DNA of 64,000 nt, taken from assembly GCF_018986915.1 (NCBI RefSeq), contig NZ_CP076723.1:3319501-3383500 (forward strand). The letters are read 5' to 3'. Below the pieces are notes generated by a model, which worked only from the letters and a program-made list of their open reading frames with translations, was not told where the DNA came from and did no database searches. The stretch comes from Geomonas oryzisoli. Its GTDB lineage: Bacteria > Desulfobacterota > Desulfuromonadia > Geobacterales > Geobacteraceae. Positions within the stretch are counted from its first letter, which is position 1; every line of letters begins with the position of its first letter. Of the stretch, positions 9,272 to 15,401 are shown piece after piece. Both the position numbers and the translations under genes were made by a program.

Positions 9272-9850
9272 TCATTTCAGGAAATACCTGCTTGTACCGG
9301 AATGCGGATCATGACAGTCGATACAGACGACGGACGCCGACTTGATCTTGTCATGCATGGCGGCGGCGAGGCGCTTTTCGCTGTGGCATTTCTCGCATAG
9401 TTTCGACGGTTCCCGGACCAGCAAGGACGGGTAGTTCGCCTCGTGCGGCAGATGGCAGCCAAGACACTCCCCTTCCGCGGCCGGACCATGGGCGAAAGCA
9501 TGTTTGAGTATCTTGGGGTGGCACATGAAGCAAAGCTCCGACTTGGGCTTTATAAGCCCGGAAACCGAGGTTTTCTCCGCCTGGTGGCAGTCGTTGCAGC
9601 GCTTTTCGGCATAAGGGGGATGGGAGCTGTTGGTGGGCGCCGCCGCCTGCTGCACCTCCCTGCCCGCGGCCCGTGCCTTAGCCGCTTGCACCTGCCTTTC
9701 CTCCGCATCGCTGCAGTATTGCTCCAGCGGCGGCAGGACCGGGACGTCGTCGAAAAAGGTCACCAGGAACTGGTGGCGCGCCACCGGGTCACACCCCCCC
9801 AGAAACAGCAGTATGGCCACTAAAAGCCTGCGCACGGAACCTTGAAACAT
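9272..9850 (-). CDS. Pentaheme c-type cytochrome lipoprotein
   Basis: A 192-residue lipoprotein. The ATG at 9850 was chosen over a longer frame because the upstream 56 codons are an Arg/Lys-rich antisense-like stretch overlapping the preceding gene, whereas this start gives a signal peptide with lipobox FLGGC. Five heme motifs follow (CNDCH, CFMCH, CLGCH, CEKCH, CIDCH), spaced as the doubled-CXXCH modules seen in decaheme and NrfB-like proteins. It is likely the periplasm-facing electron entry to the barrel encoded next. It starts 13 nt after the NHL gene ends and finishes 13 nt before the barrel gene begins. The ribosome site is weak, so translation may depend on the gene upstream. Confidence 0.88.
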   Translation of the reverse strand: MFQGSVRRLLVAILLFLGGCDPVARHQFLVTFFDDVPVLPPLEQYCSDAEERQVQAAKARAAGREVQQAAAPTNSSHPPYAEKRCNDCHQAEKTSVSGLIKPKSELCFMCHPKILKHAFAHGPAAEGECLGCHLPHEANYPSLLVREPSKLCEKCHSEKRLAAAMHDKIKSASVVCIDCHDPHSGTSRYFLK

Positions 9851-9863
9851 GCCTGAAGAAAGC

Positions 9864-11093
9864 CTATTTCCCTGCGCCTGCAATCGGCGCGGAATCCGGA
9901 GACTTTTCCTTCTTCTCTTCCTGTGCCTTCTTCTCTTCCTGCGCCTTCTTCTCTTCCTGCGCCTTGCGCTCCTTGATGATCGCCTCCTCCTTTTTACGGA
10001 TCTCCTCGAGCCGCGCATTCAGCAGCCCCTGGTAGTCGACCCCATTCTTCTTGCCCAGGCCGTAGATGCTCACCTTGTCGGCGCCGAACTGGCTGACCAC
10101 GAAGATGACCTTTTCCAGGGTGAAATCGGGGGCAGCCAACTGCTGATAATAAGGGAGGTTGTCGTAAGAGACCGCTATGCCCGCGGGAACGTTGAGGGAC
10201 CCGGGGGTGCCGGGGGCGCCGAAGGACATGAGGAGTTGGAACTGGTCGTTCAGGAGGCGGACTTCCTGGTTGGCCGCATCGACGATATACATGATCCCTT
10301 CCTTGTCGAAGATGACGGAGCGGGGACGGTTGAACTCGGAAAGGGAGGTACCGAGCCGGCCAAACTTGCGCAGCGGGTGACCGTCGCGGTCGAAATGGAC
10401 GATCCTGCCGTCCAGGTTGGTGACGTATACCCCCCCTTTGCCGTCCAGCCCGAGCCCCAGCGGCGAGAAAAGGTGACCTTCATCCGGCCCTTCCTGGCCG
10501 AAACTGCGCACCGGCTCGGAGGTGAAACGGTCATAGAGCTGCACCACGGCTGCCTGGCCGTCCAGGACGTAGAGGTACAGGTCGTCCACCGCAACGGCCA
10601 CAGGCTTCATGGGCTCGCCCCCTATCGCCCTCAGGAAGGCCCCGCTAGGCTCGTATTTGAGCACTTCGTGCCGGACGGTGTCCGTCACATAGATGAAACC
10701 GTCGCTGTCAACGGCCACGTTGATCGGTTTTTTAAGCTGTCCCGGACCGGTGTTGCCGCTTAGGTAGGATGCCTTCTTGTTGACCGGATCGAGGATGGCC
10801 ACCTGGGCCCCTATGGTGTCGCAGACGTAGATGACCCCCTTGCTCACCGCGATGCCGTAGGGTTTCACGTACCCGACCACCTTCTCTTCTTCCTGTCCGA
10901 GGTCAAGGAGTTTTATCGACTTCTTGCCCACCACGTCGTTGGAGCTCGCGATGTGCTTCAGGTACTGCACCCTGGGCGGATCGGGCAGACCCGGCCAGAA
11001 CTGCGGTTTGACCTGTTCTTTCGAAGCGCAGCCGCCAAGGATGGCAAGCGTGAAGGAAACCGCCAGGAAACCTTTTGAATACTTGTTCAGCAT
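9864..11093 (-). CDS. NHL-repeat lipoprotein with charged C-terminal coil
   Basis: A 409-residue predicted lipoprotein, first gene of the operon 11093-4478. Lipobox is ILGGC at about residue 22. NHL repeats cover about residues 80-330 (for example KPINVAVDSDGFIYVTD and FNRPRSVIFDKEGIMYIVD), predicting a beta-propeller. The C-terminal 60 residues are highly charged, with three copies of the heptad KAQEEKK in a predicted coiled coil. The corresponding DNA is a tandem repeat of about 21 bp (about 9905-9965). It is the second NHL lipoprotein of the operon, and the two are clearly related in plan. AAGGAG precedes the start. The upstream 160 bp carry an AT-rich promoter-like stretch (about 11125-11145). 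Confidence 0.87.
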   Translation of the reverse strand: MLNKYSKGFLAVSFTLAILGGCASKEQVKPQFWPGLPDPPRVQYLKHIASSNDVVGKKSIKLLDLGQEEEKVVGYVKPYGIAVSKGVIYVCDTIGAQVAILDPVNKKASYLSGNTGPGQLKKPINVAVDSDGFIYVTDTVRHEVLKYEPSGAFLRAIGGEPMKPVAVAVDDLYLYVLDGQAAVVQLYDRFTSEPVRSFGQEGPDEGHLFSPLGLGLDGKGGVYVTNLDGRIVHFDRDGHPLRKFGRLGTSLSEFNRPRSVIFDKEGIMYIVDAANQEVRLLNDQFQLLMSFGAPGTPGSLNVPAGIAVSYDNLPYYQQLAAPDFTLEKVIFVVSQFGADKVSIYGLGKKNGVDYQGLLNARLEEIRKKEEAIIKERKAQEEKKAQEEKKAQEEKKEKSPDSAPIAGAGK

Positions 11094-11197
11094 GACACCG
11101 CTCCTTGTAACGTGGTTGATTCAAATATCCGGATATATATAGTAAATTCCAACAAATGTGAAGCGATTTTTAACGCCCGGAGGGAACTCGTGCGCCG

Positions 11198-11228
11198 AAA
11201 AAAAAGGCCGCCACAAGGTGGCGGCCTT
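11198..11228 (-). terminator. Intrinsic terminator after the OmcE-like gene
   Basis: Stem GGCCGCCAC/GTGGCGGCC (11206-11214 with 11218-11226), extended by A-T pairs and followed on the minus strand by eight Ts. It separates the tetraheme gene from the downstream conduit operon. Confidence 0.9.
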
Positions 11229-11253
11229 CTCTGGCATTGCAACAAAACAGAGC

Positions 11254-12162
11254 TTACTTGGTCGGGGTACCGTCGGGTACGCCCTGGAGACCGTTTTTGT
11301 TGTGGCAGGTGAGGCAGAATGCGGAGTTGACCTGCGAGCCGTACAGCAGGAAGCCGCGCATGTTGCTGGCCGGAGCCTTGTTGCCGACGGCATTGCCGTT
11401 GTGAACGTCGTGGCAGGAAGCGCAGGTCACGAAGTCCTTCACGTTGGTGCTGTCCATCGGGTCGCGGTACAGAACGCTCTGAACGGTCCAGGCGGTCTTG
11501 GTGTTGGTGGTGTCGACGAAGTTGGTGCTGGTCGGCATCAGCTCGTACGGGGTGTCGTTTTCGTCTTTGGCGCCCAGGAAGTCGCTGTACCTCATCCCGA
11601 TCGGGTGGTCGTTGGAGAGCCCTTTGGGATCGGCAGCGATGCCGATGCTCTTCACGCCGCCGCCGCCCTCGGGTCCGTTGAACTCGTCGAAGGTCTGCAC
11701 GGCCACCATGCTCTTGTTGCCGTAGTAGGAGTCGAGCGCGATGGTGCCGTCATGGCAGGTCAGGCAGAGACGGGACGGTCCGATGAGGGGATCGTACGGC
11801 TTGCCCAGGGAAGACGGGTTGAAGGTCTGGCTGACGTAGGCATCGGGTACCTTCTGGTTGGACATGTCGCGGCTCCAAAGCGGAGCGTAGATGTTGTAGG
11901 TGGTCCCGGCAGCGGTGCCGTCGAGGTTGGCGACGGTGTCGCTCTGCTCGAGGTTGGTGTTGGCGCTGTGGTGCGGGGAGTGGCAGAATGCGCAGATCCT
12001 CTGACCCGGGTCGCTTACGTTGTAGCCGCTTGCGCCGGTACCACGGCCGCTGAGGTCGTGAACGGAGCCAACAATACCTTTACCAGTGGAATCTGCACCC
12101 TGTGCTACTGCCGCGCCGATGGCGAGTCCTGCCACGGCCGCTACTACTGCAAGCTTTTTCAT
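11254..12162 (-). CDS. Tetraheme c-type cytochrome, OmcE-like nanowire subunit candidate
   Basis: A 302-residue exported cytochrome. The ATG at 12162 has GAGGAAGG ahead and opens a classic signal peptide (cleavage near AQGA). Four heme motifs appear: CAFCH-SPHH, CLTCH-DGTIALDSYYG, CASCH-DVH and CLTCH-NKNG, with NDHPIG between the second and third. From memory, this order and these flanking residues match the OmcE family, whose G. sulfurreducens member polymerises into extracellular heme filaments with four hemes per subunit. It is longer than the roughly 210-240 residues I recall for OmcE. It is monocistronic, with its own sigma-54 promoter and a strong terminator, as suits an abundant structural protein. 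Filament formation is inference. Confidence 0.8.
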   Translation of the reverse strand: MKKLAVVAAVAGLAIGAAVAQGADSTGKGIVGSVHDLSGRGTGASGYNVSDPGQRICAFCHSPHHSANTNLEQSDTVANLDGTAAGTTYNIYAPLWSRDMSNQKVPDAYVSQTFNPSSLGKPYDPLIGPSRLCLTCHDGTIALDSYYGNKSMVAVQTFDEFNGPEGGGGVKSIGIAADPKGLSNDHPIGMRYSDFLGAKDENDTPYELMPTSTNFVDTTNTKTAWTVQSVLYRDPMDSTNVKDFVTCASCHDVHNGNAVGNKAPASNMRGFLLYGSQVNSAFCLTCHNKNGLQGVPDGTPTK

Positions 12163-12304
12163 TTCCTTCCTCCATTGCATGTGATGTGTTCAATCTGTTT
12201 TTGGTATTGGCTCTCTTCCAGCTACATAAGCTACCGGTTGTCAAATCACCGTTGCCTCCTCCCCCCAGAGTCGGCCCCGGAATTGCCTGAATGAACACAA
12301 ACTT

Positions 12305-12320
12305 AGCAACCACCGTGCCA
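12305..12320 (-). promoter_or_regulatory. Sigma-54 promoter of the OmcE-like gene
   Basis: Minus-strand TGGCACGGTGGTTGCT fits the sigma-54 -24/-12 consensus at every conserved base. Predicted transcription start is near 12295, about 130 nt ahead of the ATG at 12162. Confidence 0.85.
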
Positions 12321-12339
12321 ATGGGGAAAAACGCCACAA

Positions 12340-12353
12340 GTGATTGAAATCAC
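12340..12353. promoter_or_regulatory. GTGA-N6-TCAC palindrome
   Basis: GTGATTGAAATCAC is a perfect inverted repeat of the CRP/FNR-family operator type. Its centre is about 52 bp upstream of the predicted sigma-54 start. It could bind a CRP/FNR-type regulator or an enhancer-binding protein. Confidence 0.5.
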
Positions 12354-12395
12354 AATTGCGCAGCAATGAACGGCCTGGAAAATGAGGATACGGGG

Positions 12396-12413
12396 GTGGG
12401 TGAGTTGCCCCAC
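12396..12413. promoter_or_regulatory. Candidate enhancer site, copy 1
   Basis: Inverted repeat GTGGG-N8-CCCAC, 18 bp, about 110 bp upstream of the predicted sigma-54 start of the OmcE-like gene. A second copy (14075-14092) agrees at 16 of 18 positions, consensus GTGGGTSAKTTGCCCCAC. The distance is typical for an enhancer-binding protein site. Confidence 0.5.
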
Positions 12414-12499
12414 CGGGGCGTGGAAGTGGGTTATTTATCCTGCCCCGCCGGCCCGGGGAGGGCCGACGGAGGAGGAACCGGAGAGGGGGGAAAGCGCGG

Positions 12500-13858
12500 T
12501 TACTTGGAGGGAGCCTTGGCCGGGGCCGCGGCCTCGGCTTTCTTTTGGTAGCTGACCGGCTTGACCCGGTCATAGCTGTAGGGCCAGTGGCAGCCGGGCG
12601 CGCAGCTCCCCCCGGTCGAGGTGAGCTTCAGGCGCGACTTGATCCGCCAGGGGCCGAAGGTCGCCCCCTCCTTGTTCCCCATCATGGTCCCGTCGGCGGC
12701 ATGGGACTCGTGGCAGGCAAGGCAGGAGCGCCCCTTGAGCCGGTCGGCGACATGGACGAAATGGAGGTTCTGGTCCCCGTTGCGGAACTTGGTGTAGATC
12801 GTGGTCTGGGCGAAGGTCAGCATGTTCTTGTCATGACATCTAAGGCACAGCCCATACGCTCCCTCGCGGTAGGGAGCATAGAAGGAAGCAGGGTAGTTGC
12901 CAAGGAGCAGGCGGCGGTAGTCCGATGCGTGCGGGTCGTGGCAGCCGTCGCACTTGCCGTTTTTGATCGGCCCGTGCAGCACCTTGTTGCCGGCGAGTTC
13001 CTTGGCCATATCCCTGAGCGAGCCGGATGATTTGCCGCTGTGGCATCCGACGCAGATGGTCCTTTGGTCTCCGGCCATCATCCCCTTTGCCGCCGAATAG
13101 TGGGTGGAGTGGCAGTTGCCGCACCCTTTGGCATCGGCCAGGGGCTGATGCATCACCTTGGCGGACTTCATCTTCTTGCCGATGTCCTTGTGACAGCCGA
13201 TGCACAGATCCGGCATCTTATCCTTCAAAAGGGCAGGATTGACGGAGGCGTGCGGGTCGTGGCAGGAGGTGCAGGGGGCGTTCTTCACCGGGGCGTGCAC
13301 CCGGGCCGCCTGTTTCATCCCCTTGGCGAAATCGTCGTGGCATTTAAGGCAAAGCTCCTTCACGTCGCCCTTCAAGAGCCCCTTCGTGCCGGAGTCGTGC
13401 GGGTCGTGGCAGGCGGTACAGGCCCCCTCGGCGACCGGGCCGTGCACGTACTGTTTCTTGAAGGCGGCAGCGTCATGGCAGCCGAAACAGAGGGCCTTCT
13501 GGTCCTCATCCGCCTCCATCAGGAACCTGCCGTTGCCGCCGTGAGGGTTGTGACACGAGGTGCAGTCCCCCTCCTTGACCGGCGGGTGCACCACCTTCTT
13601 CTTGCCGATACGGTCATGGCAGCCGGCGCACAGGGCGCTTCCCTTGGCGGCCGTCTCGAAACTCTTCGCCTTGGGCAGCGGGTGTTCCTTCGCCTTTTGC
13701 ACATGACAGGACAGGCAATCCCCCTGCGCCGGGGCGTGCGGGTGCTTGAAGGCGGCGATTTTGGCATGGCACCCTGCACTCAGGCAGTTGTCCGCCGCCG
13801 CGGCAGTAAGGGCGGAAAGGGCGAGAAGCAAAGGAGACAGCAACAGGTATCTTTTCAT
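12500..13858 (-). CDS. 15-heme c-type cytochrome
   Basis: A 452-residue exported cytochrome. The ATG at 13858 (with AGAGGAAG upstream) was preferred over an in-frame ATG ten codons earlier because it begins the signal peptide (about residues 1-22, ending TAAA-AD). Thirteen CXXCH motifs plus two CX3CH variants, CLSAGCH at the very N-terminus and CAPGCH near the C-terminus, predict 15 hemes in 430 mature residues. The motifs fall in a regular doubled-CXXCH pattern ('CTSCHDPHxxxxxxLLK' units), suggesting growth by module duplication into a long heme wire. Ends with an Ala/Lys-rich tail. It is likely periplasmic or part of the outer-membrane electron relay serving the neighbouring locus. Confidence 0.92.
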   Translation of the reverse strand: MKRYLLLSPLLLALSALTAAAADNCLSAGCHAKIAAFKHPHAPAQGDCLSCHVQKAKEHPLPKAKSFETAAKGSALCAGCHDRIGKKKVVHPPVKEGDCTSCHNPHGGNGRFLMEADEDQKALCFGCHDAAAFKKQYVHGPVAEGACTACHDPHDSGTKGLLKGDVKELCLKCHDDFAKGMKQAARVHAPVKNAPCTSCHDPHASVNPALLKDKMPDLCIGCHKDIGKKMKSAKVMHQPLADAKGCGNCHSTHYSAAKGMMAGDQRTICVGCHSGKSSGSLRDMAKELAGNKVLHGPIKNGKCDGCHDPHASDYRRLLLGNYPASFYAPYREGAYGLCLRCHDKNMLTFAQTTIYTKFRNGDQNLHFVHVADRLKGRSCLACHESHAADGTMMGNKEGATFGPWRIKSRLKLTSTGGSCAPGCHWPYSYDRVKPVSYQKKAEAAAPAKAPSK

Positions 13859-13883
13859 GGGGCTTCCTCTTGGGCAGCACCGC

Positions 13884-13899
13884 TGCAAGGAGAGTTCCG
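13884..13899 (-). promoter_or_regulatory. Weak sigma-54-like promoter of the 15-heme gene
   Basis: Minus-strand CGGAACTCTCCTTGCA keeps GG and TTGCA with correct 10-nt spacing but is poor in the -24 box. The start would lie about 15 nt before the ATG. An AT-rich element ATATATACAAATCG sits 20-30 bp upstream (about 13918-13931), as it does at the large cytochrome promoter. Confidence 0.35.
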
Positions 13900-14074
13900 G
13901 TCCGGCATCGACTCACATATATACAAATCGATATATTGCAACCGCGCCCTTTGTTAACCCATAAGCGGCCGTAAGTCAATGCGAAATTGGAGAGGCTTCC
14001 CCGAGCCTGCACTCACCACTGCGGCTCGCAATTCCGCCTCGCTCCCGCCACGACCGGGGGGCGCGGCAACCATT

Positions 14075-14092
14075 GTGGGTCATTTGCCCCAC
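14075..14092. promoter_or_regulatory. Candidate enhancer site, copy 2
   Basis: GTGGG-N8-CCCAC, nearly identical to the site at 12396-12413. It lies about 150 bp upstream of the predicted start of the parvulin gene and about 210 bp from that of the divergent 15-heme gene, so one bound activator could serve both. Confidence 0.5.
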
Positions 14093-14208
14093 CCCGTCGA
14101 ACGCCCCTTTCTCCGTTGGGGGTTTTCCCGCACCCGACCACCCTCCCCCCGGACCGTTCCCCGCCCCAACCATGCATAAACTTAGATATTTAAATTTACG
14201 ATCCACCT

Positions 14209-14224
14209 TGGCTTCGGAATTGCT
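14209..14224 (+). promoter_or_regulatory. Sigma-54-like promoter of the parvulin gene
   Basis: TGGCTTCGGAATTGCT keeps TGGC and TTGCT at the correct spacing. Predicted transcription start is near 14235, 70 nt before the ATG. Confidence 0.6.
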
Positions 14225-14304
14225 ATAGCCACTGGGTCCGTCGGCCACGCCGCAGGACGCACATCTTTTAATAGCCATCCGTTGCCAACAAAGGAGACCG
14301 TGCA

Positions 14305-15309
14305 ATGAAAAGAATCACCAAGAGTATCGCATCGACCACCGCAGCCCTTCTCTGCCTCGCCGGCTGCGCCGGCGCCAACAAGGCGGCCCTGCCCGCAGCG
14401 CCCCCGCAGGCACAGGCCGTCGAGGTGAAGGACACGGTGCAGCTGGTAAACGGCGTCGCCATCACCCGCGCCGAGGTCGAGCGGGCCACCCGCGTGCTGC
14501 TGTCGCAAGGCGGGCAGCCGCAGCAGCTCCCCCCGCAGGCCATGCAGCAGGCGACCCAGGCCGCCCTTGACCAACTCACCATGGCCGAGCTCCTCTACCA
14601 GGAAGCGGCGAAAATCGAGATCAAGGATCTGGACCAGCAAGTCGAGAAGAAAGTGGCCGAAAGCAAGGCGCTCTACCCCTCACCCGCCGCCTTCGAGGAA
14701 GCCCTCAAGGGAAGCGGCCTCACCATGGAGGAGATGACCCGCAACGCGCGCAAGACCATCGCGATCAACACCTTCATCGAGCAGCGCTTCGCCTCCAAGG
14801 TCCAGGTAAGCGATGCCGACGCGCAGAAGTTCTACCAGGACAACCTGGAGAAATACTTCACCAAGCCGGAAAACGCACGCGCCAGCCACATACTGGTCAA
14901 GACCGACGCGAAGATGACGCCGGAGGAGAAGCAAAAGGCGAAGGATAAGGCCGAGGCGCTTTTGAAGCGGGTGAAAGGCGGTGAGGATTTCGCGGCAGTG
15001 GCCAAGGCCGAATCGGGCTGCCCCAGCGCGACGGTAGGGGGCGACCTCGGCACCTTCGGCCGCGGCCAGATGGTCCCCCCGTTCGAGAAGGCGGTTTTCG
15101 ACCTGAAGCCGGGTGAGATCAGCGGCATCGTGGAGAGCCAGTTCGGCTTCCACATCATCAAGCTGGCCGAGAAGCACGAGGCGGGCAAGGTGAGCTACGA
15201 CGAGGCGAAGGGAAAGATCTTCGAGTACCTGAAGGCGGAGAAGGTGAGACAAGCGGTGACGAGCTTCGTGGACGAATTGAAGAGCAAGGCGAAGATCAGC
15301 CGGGTGTAA
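14305..15309 (+). CDS. SurA/PpiC-type peptidyl-prolyl isomerase lipoprotein
   Basis: A 334-residue lipoprotein (lipobox CLAGC) that would catalyse proline cis-trans isomerisation in exported proteins. A SurA-N-like chaperone region spans about residues 45-180 ('VNGVAITRAEVERATRVLL'). The parvulin domain is about residues 190-290 with the signature ARASHILVKTD, GGDLGTFGRGQMVPPFEKAV and ESQFGFHIIKL, then a helical tail. AAAGGAG precedes the ATG. The gene is divergent from the 15-heme cytochrome and shares its regulatory region. Parvulins are often encoded beside Geobacter extracellular cytochromes, so folding or maturation of the OmcE-like or 15-heme protein is a reasonable but unproved role. 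Confidence 0.9.
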   Translation: MKRITKSIASTTAALLCLAGCAGANKAALPAAPPQAQAVEVKDTVQLVNGVAITRAEVERATRVLLSQGGQPQQLPPQAMQQATQAALDQLTMAELLYQEAAKIEIKDLDQQVEKKVAESKALYPSPAAFEEALKGSGLTMEEMTRNARKTIAINTFIEQRFASKVQVSDADAQKFYQDNLEKYFTKPENARASHILVKTDAKMTPEEKQKAKDKAEALLKRVKGGEDFAAVAKAESGCPSATVGGDLGTFGRGQMVPPFEKAVFDLKPGEISGIVESQFGFHIIKLAEKHEAGKVSYDEAKGKIFEYLKAEKVRQAVTSFVDELKSKAKISRV

Positions 15310-15359
15310 CCGACAGCGTAGGGGCAAAGCACCCTATCACCATACTTGTTATTTATGTT

Positions 15360-15401
15360 GCAGCCAGCGCCGACCGTCTCCCGGCCTGGCTGCTTTTTTT
15401 T
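15360..15401 (+). terminator. Intrinsic terminator after the parvulin gene
   Basis: Stem GCAGCCAG/CTGGCTGC (15360-15367 with 15386-15393) followed by eight Ts that run into the stop codon of the convergent kinase gene. Confidence 0.85.

Larger units (their letters stand above)
12163..12499. other. Regulatory intergenic region of the OmcE-like gene
   Basis: 337 bp with no gene. It contains the sigma-54 promoter and the two inverted-repeat sites described separately, plus a GC-rich hairpin near 12445-12475 that may end the 15-heme transcript. That hairpin lacks a T-run. Confidence 0.6.
13859..14304. other. Divergent regulatory region between 15-heme cytochrome and parvulin genes
   Basis: 446 bp with no gene. 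It holds the weak minus-strand promoter, the shared AT-rich 14-mer, one candidate enhancer site in the middle and a plus-strand sigma-54-like promoter. Confidence 0.6.
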
